Shown here piece after piece: positions 25,766 to 34,113 of a stretch of 64,000 bases of DNA. Within the stretch, counting starts at the first letter, position 1; every line of letters starts with the position of its first letter. Source of the stretch: Sedimentisphaerales bacterium (GTDB lineage Bacteria; Planctomycetota; Phycisphaerae; Sedimentisphaerales; SM23-30); NCBI GenBank assembly GCA_028281535.1, contig JANQJS010000002.1, forward strand, positions 124,001 to 188,000. The letters run 5' to 3'. The notes under the pieces were generated by a model that worked only from the letters and a program-made list of their open reading frames with translations, did no database searches and was not told the DNA's origin. A program made the position numbers and the translations under genes.

Positions 25766-26620
25766 TTAGACAGATTTCCACAGTGTAATAATATAACCAC
25801 GTATACTGTTGTTATTTTTTAAGACACGAAATCGCCACTGAATATTGTTGCCTAGGTGTTCTAAATGTCCTTGTGATATTTCATTTTTTAAATTGTTTTC
25901 CGTAAAGATTATGTCGTGAAGGTGCTTTGGAAGGCCTTCTTTTGCTTCTGTGCCAATGATTTCAGGTGGTGCCATTTCCAGGAGTGGTTTTGTTTGGTTG
26001 TTTGCACTCACAATAAGCCCTGAAGCATCTATGCTGATAACAGCAGCGTCAACTAAATCTAACATTTCCTGTGCAAGTATCAGACCATCATTTGCATCGG
26101 TATTACGTTGTTTTAAGTGATGGTTCAGGATAACGAGTTTTTTGTTTTGACTTTCAATTTCTTCAACGAGTCGTTGGTTTTCCATTTTTAATGAATTTTG
26201 CTCTAATGCCCGTCGGATATGTAGCCTTAATTCTTCATCATTCCAAGGTTTTGCAATATATTTGTATATTGAACTATCATTAATTGCATTAATAATAGAA
26301 TTTATTTCAGAATACCCGCTGAGTATCATTCGGATCGTGTTTGGCCAACGGTCACGAACTATTTTTAATAACTCTGTTCCAGTCATTTCTGGCATTAATT
26401 GATCTGAAATAATTAAGTTGAATGATTGTTTTTCCATGAGTTCAATAGCTTCTTGTCCACTGTTCGCGATAACTACTTCATAAGATTCTCGTCGAAGCAG
26501 GCGTTTTAGGGCGCGTGTAATAAACATTTCATCGTCGACAAGCAATACTCGTGAAATTTCTTTTTCGTTTGTGGCTGTTGTTTCTACTTCATTTTGTGTT
26601 AAAATTGTTGTGTCACTCAT
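25766..26620 (-). CDS. Response regulator with coiled coil and PAS-like domain
   Basis: A 284-residue protein: receiver domain at about 22-140 (LLVDDE, LIISDQLMPEMTG, YIAKPW), a coiled coil (about 140-175) and a C-terminal PAS-like domain (LVDAAVISIDASGLIVSANNQTKPLLEM...WRFRVLKNNNSIRGYIITL). No DNA-binding or enzymatic output domain. Its receiver is close in sequence to that of the HD-GYP protein downstream. The start overlaps the end of the hybrid kinase gene by eight bases, implying coupling. Confidence 0.82.
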   Translation of the reverse strand: MSDTTILTQNEVETTATNEKEISRVLLVDDEMFITRALKRLLRRESYEVVIANSGQEAIELMEKQSFNLIISDQLMPEMTGTELLKIVRDRWPNTIRMILSGYSEINSIINAINDSSIYKYIAKPWNDEELRLHIRRALEQNSLKMENQRLVEEIESQNKKLVILNHHLKQRNTDANDGLILAQEMLDLVDAAVISIDASGLIVSANNQTKPLLEMAPPEIIGTEAKEGLPKHLHDIIFTENNLKNEISQGHLEHLGNNIQWRFRVLKNNNSIRGYIITLWKSV

Positions 26621-27968
26621 TTGTTATCCCTTCAATTTTTTTTGAGTCAATAGCGTCAAGTGGTAGCTCTATGCGGAAAGTAGTTCCTTTACCGACTTGA
26701 CTATTGACTGTGAGATTGCCATTGTGTGCTTGAATGATTTTGTATGATAGATTTAAGCCGAGACCTGTTCCTTTGCCCACTTCTTTGGTTGTAAAAAAAG
26801 GTTCATAAATACGGTCCAGATTTTCTTTAGGGATGCCACGGCCGGTATCTTCAATTTCAACCCAAATATTATTGTTTGCATGGCCGGTTCGAATCGTAAT
26901 GGTTCCGTGTGTGTCTATAGACTGGGCGCCATTGACCAGTAAGTTTAGGAAAACCTGGCCTAATTTCCCACCATAACATTTGAGTGCTGGAAGATCACCA
27001 TATTCCTTGACGATATTCGCTTTGTATTTTAACTCATTGGATGCTACGTTAATGGTTTTCTCCATCAATTCATTGATATCTTCTTCAGAGGCATCCGGGT
27101 TGTCTATGTGTGAAAAATCTCGTAAATCTGCAACAATTTTTCGTACTCGTTGAGTACCTTCGATTGACTCTTTGATTAAATCGGGAAGATCTGTTAATGT
27201 GTCTTCGATGTCTGTTTCATTTCGTAGAGCAGTGATTGTTTTCAATTGCTGATTGATTTTTGAAGGGTCATCTTGACATATTTCAATCAGTTTTTCATAG
27301 GCTTCAATGTTTTTGTGTATGTCTTCGATATAGTCTTCCAGTGAATTGAGATTGCTTGATATAAACCCGATGGGATTATTGATTTCATGTGCGACACCAG
27401 CAGCTAATTGTCCAATCGAAGCCATTTTTTCTGATTGAAGTAACTTAGATTGTTGTTCTTCAATTTTATTTCGCAATGTTTGTTCTTTGCGAATGCTCTC
27501 TTGTATTTTTATCACTTGTGTTTTTAATTTTTCATGATCTTTTTCCTGCTGCTTTTGTAAATTGGCAATATTAATGTGGGTTTTAACCCTTGCAATGATT
27601 TCTGTTTCATCAGCCGTTTTGGATATGTAGTCACTTCCTCCTACTTCGAAGCCTTTTACAATTTGCTCGGTTTTTCCTTCAGAGGTCATGAAAAGAATTG
27701 GAATGTTTTGAGTATTTGAGTTGTTTTTGAGAGTTTGGCAAACTTCAAATCCACTCATTTGAGGCATTTGTACATCACATAAAATTATAATAGGTTGTTC
27801 GATAATAGTTGTCTCAAGGGCTATTGTGGGGTCGGATAGCTCGACGACATTATAAAGATGTTTTTCGAGACATTTTCGCAATACTTGGCGACAAATATTA
27901 CTGTCGTCGAGGATAAGCACTTTAGTGTTTTCTGTTGTATGAATTGTGTTTCCTTTAGTGCCGTTCAT
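26613..27968 (-). CDS. Hybrid histidine kinase with N-terminal receiver domain
   Basis: A 451-residue cytoplasmic kinase: receiver domain at about 15-135 (Asp65 in ILCDVQMPQMSG), coiled coil (about 138-180), HisKA with phospho-acceptor His194 in AAGVAHEINNPIGFISSNLNSLEDY, and HATPase_c with DTGRGIP and GKGTGLGLNLSYKII. No membrane segment, so it senses a cytoplasmic signal or a partner protein. The kinase half is nearly the same as that of the gene immediately upstream. AAGGA lies eight bases before the ATG. Confidence 0.9.
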   Translation of the reverse strand: MNGTKGNTIHTTENTKVLILDDSNICRQVLRKCLEKHLYNVVELSDPTIALETTIIEQPIIILCDVQMPQMSGFEVCQTLKNNSNTQNIPILFMTSEGKTEQIVKGFEVGGSDYISKTADETEIIARVKTHINIANLQKQQEKDHEKLKTQVIKIQESIRKEQTLRNKIEEQQSKLLQSEKMASIGQLAAGVAHEINNPIGFISSNLNSLEDYIEDIHKNIEAYEKLIEICQDDPSKINQQLKTITALRNETDIEDTLTDLPDLIKESIEGTQRVRKIVADLRDFSHIDNPDASEEDINELMEKTINVASNELKYKANIVKEYGDLPALKCYGGKLGQVFLNLLVNGAQSIDTHGTITIRTGHANNNIWVEIEDTGRGIPKENLDRIYEPFFTTKEVGKGTGLGLNLSYKIIQAHNGNLTVNSQVGKGTTFRIELPLDAIDSKKIEGITNE

Positions 27969-27985
27969 AGTTATGTCCTTTATGT

Positions 27986-28981
27986 TTAGGCAGTTTCTTT
28001 CGTTTCTAGATGGTCTATTACTTGTTCTGTTGGCCCGGTAATAGGTAATTCGATTCGAAACGTTGTGCCCTGTCCTACTTCACTTTGAACAGTTATATTG
28101 CCTTGGTGTGATTCTATGATGTTATAAGATAGATTAAGGCCGAGCCCTGTTCCTTTGCCAATTTCTTTGGTTGTAAAAAATGGATTAAAAATTTTGGAGA
28201 GATTTTCTTGAGGGATTCCTTTGCCTGTATCTGTAATTTCGATCCAAACAATATTTTCTTTGTGGCCTGTGGATACGGTAATTGTACCACAATGCTCGAT
28301 AGATTGGGCGGCATTTATCAGAAGATTTAGGAATACCTGGTTTAATTTTCCGCCATAGCCATAGATCGTTGGTATTTTTTCAAAATTATTAACAACGTTA
28401 GCTTTGTATTTTAATTCATTGGATGCAACATTTATTGTTTTTTCGATCAAGTGGTTGATGTCAAGCTCTTCCAGGTCAGGTTTGTCTATATGTGAAAAAT
28501 CTCGAAGATCGGCAACGATTTTACGAACGCGATCTGTTCCTTCAATAGATTCATTGATTAGATCTTTGAGATCTTCAAGGATATAATCCAGATCGATTGT
28601 TTCTCGAACTATTTTTGCTTCATCAATCAATTGGTTGATCATGTTAGATGGTTTATTGCTAATTGATAAAAAACTTTCATAGGTCGTGATCATTTTACAG
28701 ATATCATCAATATAGGTTTCTAGAGAATTCAGGTTGCTGGATATAAATCCAATGGGGTTGTTGATTTCATGGGCGACTCCAGCAGCTAATTGTCCGATTG
28801 AAGCCATTTTTTCTGATTGAAGAAGTTGGGATTGTGCTTGTTGTAAATCTTGATATTGCTTTTGCAGCTTTTCATTAGCTTGATATAGTTGTCGAGATTT
28901 TTCTTCAAGAAGATGTTCTGCTTCTTGTCGAGCTTTTTTTTCTCGTTGTAGTTTTCGTTCTATAGCATCAAGATTATTCAT
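27986..28981 (-). CDS. Soluble histidine kinase next to H-NOX (HnoK-like)
   Basis: A 331-residue kinase with an N-terminal coiled coil (about 5-58), HisKA with His71 in AAGVAHEINNPIGF and a HATPase_c domain (DTGKGIP, GKGTGLGLNLSYNI). No sensor domain and no membrane helix. From family knowledge, such kinases beside H-NOX genes are inhibited by the NO-bound H-NOX protein. It begins ten bases after the H-NOX gene ends and has an AGGA ribosome site, which fits that pairing. Start ATG at 28981. Confidence 0.9.
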   Translation of the reverse strand: MNNLDAIERKLQREKKARQEAEHLLEEKSRQLYQANEKLQKQYQDLQQAQSQLLQSEKMASIGQLAAGVAHEINNPIGFISSNLNSLETYIDDICKMITTYESFLSISNKPSNMINQLIDEAKIVRETIDLDYILEDLKDLINESIEGTDRVRKIVADLRDFSHIDKPDLEELDINHLIEKTINVASNELKYKANVVNNFEKIPTIYGYGGKLNQVFLNLLINAAQSIEHCGTITVSTGHKENIVWIEITDTGKGIPQENLSKIFNPFFTTKEIGKGTGLGLNLSYNIIESHQGNITVQSEVGQGTTFRIELPITGPTEQVIDHLETKETA

Positions 28982-28990
28982 TACATTATC

Positions 28991-29536
28991 CTATGAAATT
29001 TTCGTTAATATAAACCGCTCTTTTATTCCTTTGCCATCAGATAGATCTTCACGTTGAATATTAATTGTTTCCTTAAAATGTTCTGCTCCTCCCTGGATTA
29101 ATCCTTCAGCAAGATCTCCTAGACATCTGGGAGATTCATAAATTAAGTTCATTTGGTCTGATGAAATGTTCTCCGTTGTAAAACGGGGTAGTTCTGCTTT
29201 TGGGTAGAGCTTTTTAACTTCCACATGGATGTAGCCATCGACGCTTTCAAGCACTTTAAAGGTCGAATCCATGTTTTCAACAAATTGCGGGAAAGCGGTA
29301 GAAAGCTTTTGAAATAAATATTTACCAAAAGCATATACCAATTCAGGGGCTTCGATTTGTGTGGTTTTGCTTAACTGTGTTACAAGTTGGATTATTTCCT
29401 GGTGATCATAAGTTCCCACTGCTGTATAAGCCCCTTGGGATTCAAGAGACGAAGATTCAATAATCTGATCTAATACATCCAGGCCAAATTGGTCTTCTAC
29501 CATCTCCATGAATTCAGTAAAAACTATCCCTTTCAT
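28991..29536 (-). CDS. H-NOX heme nitric-oxide/oxygen sensor
   Basis: A 181-residue H-NOX protein. It starts MKGIVFTEFMEMVEDQFG, has the proximal heme ligand His104 in GYIHVEVKKLYPKAELP, and the Tyr-x-Ser-x-Arg heme-propionate motif YESPR (Y133, S135, R137). Length and motifs fit stand-alone bacterial H-NOX proteins that bind NO through ferrous heme and control an adjacent kinase. I see no distal Tyr that would obviously favour O2, but the distal pocket cannot be judged by eye. It lies directly upstream of two kinases and two output regulators. Confidence 0.93.
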   Translation of the reverse strand: MKGIVFTEFMEMVEDQFGLDVLDQIIESSSLESQGAYTAVGTYDHQEIIQLVTQLSKTTQIEAPELVYAFGKYLFQKLSTAFPQFVENMDSTFKVLESVDGYIHVEVKKLYPKAELPRFTTENISSDQMNLIYESPRCLGDLAEGLIQGGAEHFKETINIQREDLSDGKGIKERFILTKIS

Positions 29537-29573
29537 TTTTTGTGTCTCCTAAGGCATCATTTAATAAATATGT

Positions 29574-30065
29574 TTATGTCATTTTTGGTAATGACTCGAA
29601 TTTGTTTTCGTTCTTATTTTCGATTACTTCGATAAACTCTTGAATGCGATTATACATTCGCAAGTGGCATTTGACTCGTGCTCGCAATTCATCTGGATAA
29701 AATGGTTTGGTAATATAATCCACTGCACCAGCATTAAGTCCACTGAGTTGTTGGTGTTGAGCTGAGCATCCGGTGAGAAAAATAATAGGAACTTCGTTTG
29801 TTAAATATTTACAGTACTTTAGTGCTTCCAATTTTCGTTGGCGTTTTTCTAATCGTTTGTATCGACGTAAAAAATCATATCCTGACATTTTAGACATAAA
29901 AACATCGACTAAGATTAGATCGATTGTTTCCTTTAAAGCGATTCGAAGGCCAATGCGACCATTGTTTGCAGTGATGACTTCAAATCCTGATCGTTTGAGA
30001 ATTCGCTTAACAGATATCAATGTAGATTGGTCATCATCAATCACTAAAATTTTTTCTTTACGCAT
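29574..30065 (-). CDS. Stand-alone response regulator with insertion in the receiver
   Basis: A 163-residue receiver protein (ILVIDDD, LILVDVFMSKMSG, FLTG, YITKPF). Between the phospho-acceptor and the next strand it carries an extra basic helix of about 20 residues (RYKRLEKRQRKLEALKY), not usual in receivers. A short C-terminal helical tail follows and there is no output domain, so it may act as a phosphate shuttle. It precedes the H-NOX gene by 38 bases on the same strand. SD AGGA before the ATG. Confidence 0.85.
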   Translation of the reverse strand: MRKEKILVIDDDQSTLISVKRILKRSGFEVITANNGRIGLRIALKETIDLILVDVFMSKMSGYDFLRRYKRLEKRQRKLEALKYCKYLTNEVPIIFLTGCSAQHQQLSGLNAGAVDYITKPFYPDELRARVKCHLRMYNRIQEFIEVIENKNENKFESLPKMT

Positions 30066-30200
30066 ACTATGTCCTCGTAAAATTTTACTTTTTGATGTGA
30101 TTCCTCCCCGGTGGGTATCACGTATTCCAGTTGAATTAGGACCGATAATCTGTTGCTATTCTCCTGGAAAGCTTTTAGTAAAATCGGTCTACACTATCTT

Positions 30201-30227
30201 AAAGTTAACTTTTAATCTTTAAGATTA
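30201..30227. promoter_or_regulatory. Two adjacent palindromes upstream of the response regulator
   Basis: AAAGTTAACTTT (30201-30212) is a perfect 12-base palindrome, followed at once by TAATCTT-T-AAGATTA (30213-30227). They lie about 136-162 bases upstream of the regulator start at 30065 in a 212-base gap, a plausible operator pair for the H-NOX block. No clear promoter hexamers are visible beside them. Confidence 0.35.
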
Positions 30228-30277
30228 TGATCTATGTTGGTCTTAGGTTTGGCTTTCTAAAAAGGGCCTTGTTTTGC

Positions 30278-30694
30278 TTATAACTTGATGCCTAGAGCCA
30301 TCCGTTCTTCTTCAGGTAGTTCTTCAATAAGATATCGGACGATATTTCGGACAATCTGGTTTTTCCATGGCTTAGTAATATAGTAACTACATCCGTGGTA
30401 ATATCCTTTTGTGAAGCGTTTGTCTGCAGATAGCATAATCACCGGAATGTGGTTAAGGCTTACTTCTGCTGCTAAACGGTCCAGCATTTCGTAACCATCT
30501 ATTTTAGGCATATGGGCATCTAAGAAAATAACATCTGGTTTTTTAAGCCAGGCATATGCAAATCCCATGCAACTATCATCGGTAGAAATAATGCGATGTC
30601 CTAATGGTTGTAATGTTCGCTTTAAGCTTGATAGAGTATTAAGATCATCATCGATGCATAGTATTGTTTTTCGATCTTGAATATTGCGTTTCAT
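30278..30694 (-). CDS. Stand-alone receiver-domain response regulator
   Basis: A 138-residue single-domain receiver (ILCIDDD, VIFLDAHMPKIDG, VIMLSA, YITKPW) with a short acidic tail. No output domain. It shares the minus-strand block with the HTH-receiver gene upstream (27-base gap) and the H-NOX genes downstream (212-base gap with palindromes). Likely a phosphorelay intermediate or a regulator acting by protein contact. Confidence 0.85.
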   Translation of the reverse strand: MKRNIQDRKTILCIDDDLNTLSSLKRTLQPLGHRIISTDDSCMGFAYAWLKKPDVIFLDAHMPKIDGYEMLDRLAAEVSLNHIPVIMLSADKRFTKGYYHGCSYYITKPWKNQIVRNIVRYLIEELPEEERMALGIKL

Positions 30695-30721
30695 CTCTTT
30701 CCCTCCAAATGTCGTGCCGCG

Positions 30722-31285
30722 TTATCGAGGTGCTAGCTGCATTACTTTTTCAATCAGCAGCTCATTTTCAAATGGTTTTGTAAGCACATCGTTGGCACCC
30801 ATTTTGATAGCTTGTAGAAGTTTGTTTTCAGGTAGTCCGGAAATAACTAATATCTTTAGGTGCTTCAGTCTGGTGTTATTTCTAATAAACTCTAAAACTT
30901 CATAGCCATCCATTCCAGGCATTTGTAAATCAAGTGTTACAATATTAGGTGCATAAGTTCCCATCAATGCTCCCGCTTCAAATCCATTATTGGCAATCAA
31001 CGTTTCAAAATCATTTTGCTTTAATTGACGCTGAATCGATTTTGCCATAGATTCATCATCATCAACAATGAGTATGCGGTTTGTGTTATCGGGCTTTAGG
31101 TCGTCAGGAATTGGCATATCAAATTTAGTCAAGAATTCGATAAAATCTTTTTTTGATATCCTGCGGTCACCTCGTCCTGGCAATTGAAACGCTTTTAGAT
31201 TGCCTTGATTAATCCAACGAATAATGGTGTGGTAGTCAACGCCGCAATAATCTGCAATTTGTCCTGTTGTAAATAGTTTGTTCAT
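30722..31285 (-). CDS. Excisionase/MerR-type HTH fused to a receiver domain
   Basis: A 187-residue protein in reversed order compared with common response regulators: DNA-binding domain first (LFTTGQIADYCGVDYHTIIRWINQGNLKAFQLPGRGDRRISKKDFIEFL, residues 4-52), then a linker and a receiver (ILIVDDDES, IVTLDLQMPGMDG, LVISG, VLTKPF). It is probably the DNA-binding output or an autoregulator of the signalling block, and it is the first gene of that block. A -35/-10 pair and a palindrome lie just upstream. Confidence 0.85.
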   Translation of the reverse strand: MNKLFTTGQIADYCGVDYHTIIRWINQGNLKAFQLPGRGDRRISKKDFIEFLTKFDMPIPDDLKPDNTNRILIVDDDESMAKSIQRQLKQNDFETLIANNGFEAGALMGTYAPNIVTLDLQMPGMDGYEVLEFIRNNTRLKHLKILVISGLPENKLLQAIKMGANDVLTKPFENELLIEKVMQLAPR

Positions 31286-31335
31286 AGTTCTTTATGCTTG
31301 TATTTGTTTTGATGTTACGTTTTACTCTTCAATTA

Positions 31336-31363
31336 AATATAAAATACAGTAATAAAATGTCAA
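31336..31363 (-). promoter_or_regulatory. Promoter of the HTH-receiver gene
   Basis: On the minus strand TTGACA (31363-31358), a 16-base spacer and TATATT (31341-31336), about 50 bases before the start codon at 31285. Confidence 0.6.
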
Positions 31364-31368
31364 ATATG

Positions 31369-31389
31369 TATAACATTATTTATGTTATA
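31369..31389. promoter_or_regulatory. Perfect palindrome in the divergent region
   Basis: TATAACAT and ATGTTATA are exact inverted repeats separated by five bases. The site lies just upstream of the -35 box of the HTH-receiver gene and about 60 bases before the divergent DUF2752 gene, so it could serve either. The HTH-receiver protein is an obvious candidate to bind it; this is inference. Confidence 0.5.
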
Positions 31390-31448
31390 TCGGTAGTGTT
31401 GAATCCAAAATCCAAACTTTACCCATATATTGACAGGTGTAGGGCTTT

Positions 31449-31946
31449 GTGTCTAAAATATTGGAAATTCTAGAATTGGATAAATTTAATATGCCTGCGG
31501 TGATCCAAAAAACCATAGAACGTGCCACGCCTTTTCAGCGATTGATATCAGGGTTGATTGCAAGTTTCTGTCTTATCGTTTTGCTGGTGGCTTTAAAAGT
31601 GTCGCCATCACCGACGGGGTCAGGCACGCATCAGCAACTTGATTTACCCGCGTGTAGTTGGATGGAACGAGGGGTGCCTTGCCCAACGTGTGGTATGACT
31701 ACCGCTTTTTCCCACGTAGTTCGCGGCCAATTACTCAGTGCGTTTCTAGTTCAGCCTGCCGGAGCGGTGTTTGCGATACTATGTTTTCTGCTTGCAGGTG
31801 TTATGACTTATGTGACAGTGTTTGCTCGCCAGATAGATTATTTTGTTCTCTATTATTATTGGAAGCGGATTGTCTTTTCATTGATAGGAATATTTGTTCT
31901 ATCCTGGTTGATGCTATATAGTATGGCTGCTTTTAAATCATCTTAA
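31449..31946 (+). CDS. DUF2752 family membrane protein
   Basis: A 165-residue membrane protein with the DUF2752 hallmark CPTCGMTTAFSHVVRGQLLSAFLVQPAGA between membrane helices (about 34-50, 95-120, 137-157). Family function is unknown. The GTG start at 31449 has only a loose AGGTG upstream; the alternative ATG at 31491 has none. The stop overlaps the next start as TAATG, linking it to the lipoprotein genes. Confidence 0.8.
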   Translation: MSKILEILELDKFNMPAVIQKTIERATPFQRLISGLIASFCLIVLLVALKVSPSPTGSGTHQQLDLPACSWMERGVPCPTCGMTTAFSHVVRGQLLSAFLVQPAGAVFAILCFLLAGVMTYVTVFARQIDYFVLYYYWKRIVFSLIGIFVLSWLMLYSMAAFKSS

Positions 31947-32593
31947 TGGATTATTTAACTATGAATCAGATATTGAAATTATTACTATTATGTCTTGTTT
32001 TACCTTTAGCAGGGTGCAACATCATGGCATACCCTGCTTATGTGATTTTAGGTGAGCATGAGATTAAGGTGAATGCTCAATATAAGGGGTTGGAAGGTAA
32101 GCACACGGCGATTATGATTTCAGGTCATCCAGGCTTGGCGTTTGAGTATCCATATATTATGTCCAATCTGGCATTGGCAAGTCAGAAGATGATATCAGCT
32201 AATGTCGAGTTGTGCAGCTTTGTGAATCAGAATGAAATAGAATCGTTTCAACGCATGAATCCGCAGTGGATCGGTTTGCACATGCAGCAGCTTGGAAAAC
32301 AATTTGATGCACAGCGAATTATTTATGTTGAAATTGTCCAATTGTCCATGCGAGAAGAGCAGAGTGTTAATCTCTTGCGTGGTCATTTAATTACTGATAT
32401 TAAAGTGTATGATCTTGAATCTGGTAACCAGGAAGAGGCGGTTTTGGAAACAGAAGTCGAAGCTATTTTTCCTGAGAGAGCACCGGAATTTATGAGTGAC
32501 TCTGCTGAGCATCGAATTAAAGAGAAGCTTGTCATGCTGTTTGCAGATAAATTATCTAAGAAATTTTACGATCACAAAATACCAAGGAATTAG
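31946..32593 (+). CDS. Lipoprotein A of a paralogous pair
   Basis: A 215-residue lipoprotein with signal peptide ending in LPLAGC. The mature part has a region IGLHMQQLGKQFDAQRIIYVEIVQLSMRE that matches IAELGQAFNADHVLYVLINDFTWVHE in the next protein, so the two are diverged paralogs. The following strands describe a domain with IKVYDLESGNQEEAVLETEVEAIFPE. An internal ATG at 31961 is also possible. Function unknown; probably anchored in the outer or inner membrane and part of a DUF2752/lipoprotein unit. Confidence 0.75.
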   Translation: MDYLTMNQILKLLLLCLVLPLAGCNIMAYPAYVILGEHEIKVNAQYKGLEGKHTAIMISGHPGLAFEYPYIMSNLALASQKMISANVELCSFVNQNEIESFQRMNPQWIGLHMQQLGKQFDAQRIIYVEIVQLSMREEQSVNLLRGHLITDIKVYDLESGNQEEAVLETEVEAIFPERAPEFMSDSAEHRIKEKLVMLFADKLSKKFYDHKIPRN

Positions 32594-32598
32594 ATCTG

Positions 32599-33243
32599 TT
32601 GAATTATTATTTAAAACTTAGCTCTGTCATTTGTCTTTCTATAACAACGTTTATGATCAGTGGTTGTAATATCGTTGGTGGGGGTGTTCAGCTGATAAAT
32701 GAAACCATCATGCCAGGCAAGAAGGTTCAAGCTGAACATGATATGCAGGATAAGGATGTTTTAATTTGGGTGGATGATGTTGCTTTGGATGGGCAATATG
32801 TTGCTTTTAAAAAATATTTAACACAAAAATTATCTGATCAATTAGAAGAGCACCAGGCTGCTAAGTCGATTGTGCAATATAAACGTATTGCTCATTATCG
32901 TGTGAGCCATCCTGAATATTCTCAGCAAACGATCGCGGAGCTTGGCCAGGCATTTAATGCCGATCATGTTTTATATGTTTTGATTAATGATTTTACCTGG
33001 GTGCATGAAGCTGGTGAAGGCTATTATCGTCCTAAACTTACGGGGTATGTCAAGGTGATTGATGCTACGAGTGGTGATCGATTATGGCCTAAGGATCAAA
33101 TCCATTTTCCCTTGGTGATAAATGCCAATCTTACACAAGGGCAAGGATCCACCTTTGAGACAAAACTCATGAAAGAATTCAGCGAGCAGATATCGCAAAG
33201 AGTGAGTCCCTGTTTTTATGAGCATCGTAAAGAAAAGTATTAA
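32599..33243 (+). CDS. Lipoprotein B of a paralogous pair
   Basis: A 214-residue lipoprotein with signal and lipobox MISGC, paralogous to the preceding gene: same order of a short N-terminal segment, a DVLIWVDD strand, the ELGQAFNADHVLYV motif and a VKVIDATSGDRLWP strand. TTG start at 32599 with AAGGA about ten bases upstream, five bases after the previous stop. The cysteines and surroundings suggest both face the same compartment and may form a heterodimer; that is inference. Confidence 0.75.
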   Translation: MNYYLKLSSVICLSITTFMISGCNIVGGGVQLINETIMPGKKVQAEHDMQDKDVLIWVDDVALDGQYVAFKKYLTQKLSDQLEEHQAAKSIVQYKRIAHYRVSHPEYSQQTIAELGQAFNADHVLYVLINDFTWVHEAGEGYYRPKLTGYVKVIDATSGDRLWPKDQIHFPLVINANLTQGQGSTFETKLMKEFSEQISQRVSPCFYEHRKEKY

Positions 33244-33282
33244 TCTTTTCTTTATTTTTATTCGTAGAAGATAGATGTGATT

Positions 33283-34113
33283 TTAGGCTTGTATAATTGG
33301 ATGAGATGTTTCTCGTTGGATTGTATGAATCATGTCTGAGATTTCATTATACTTTTCCATTTGCCTGATTTTCTTTTCGAATAGGATATTCCAATCTCGT
33401 TTTAATATTAAATGTCCGTCAGAATGATCCTGGTGTTGGAATGTTAATTCCTCATTGTTTTTTAACTTTTCTATGGCATTTATCATCAATTGTGTGCCAA
33501 GGTAAGATAGCTGCATGTTAATGGCGTAAACAGAATTGCTTTGGGCTAGATCTGCCCGTTGTTGTGATAAAATGCTCCCGCCATCGATATTTTTACTTAA
33601 TTTATGAATTGTGACCCCAATGTTGTGCGGGTCGTTATTGAGAAGAGCCCATTCTGTGCAGTAGACGCCGCGATAATATGGCGATAAGCCCCAGTGAAGG
33701 TTGAGTGCCAGCTCAGCAGCGTCGATGATCTCATTTTTAACAATCGATGTTCCATGATCGAGTAGTAGTTCAGGAGATTCTTTTTGAATCTTTTCCAGGA
33801 CGATGGGGTCATTGATTGATTTTACTTTAATGCACTCAATCTCTTTGTTTAATGCTTGCCAGTGACGATTAAACCATCGGTTGTTTTCATGTGTGTGGTG
33901 ATGCTTTTGGGTAGCCTGCCGTGTGTGTCGAGTGATTTGTCGCATGGTGTCTAGGAAGCCGTTTGTTTTGAAGCGATGGAATGTTTTTTGCCAGAGTGGT
34001 CGATCAATGGATGCTGTTTCTATAAAAACAGAATCGACTTTATGATGTTGATGGATCATGTTGACAAAATAAAACATGTGTGGTGCAGGTTGTATAAGGC
34101 AGATAATTTTCAT
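33283..34113 (-). CDS. Formyltransferase family protein of the polysaccharide cluster
   Basis: A 276-residue protein with the formyl_trans_N core. LNLHWGLSPYYRGVYCTEWALLNND holds the Asn and His of the catalytic N-x-H motif and KNIDGGSIL supplies the Asp. It is shorter than methionyl-tRNA formyltransferase and lacks its C-terminal domain; such proteins usually formylate amino-sugars or other cell-surface building blocks from formyl-tetrahydrofolate. The N-terminal half is basic and His-rich. Its start overlaps the deacetylase stop (ATGA), so both likely act on the same glycan. Confidence 0.8.
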   Translation of the reverse strand: MKIICLIQPAPHMFYFVNMIHQHHKVDSVFIETASIDRPLWQKTFHRFKTNGFLDTMRQITRHTRQATQKHHHTHENNRWFNRHWQALNKEIECIKVKSINDPIVLEKIQKESPELLLDHGTSIVKNEIIDAAELALNLHWGLSPYYRGVYCTEWALLNNDPHNIGVTIHKLSKNIDGGSILSQQRADLAQSNSVYAINMQLSYLGTQLMINAIEKLKNNEELTFQHQDHSDGHLILKRDWNILFEKKIRQMEKYNEISDMIHTIQRETSHPIIQA

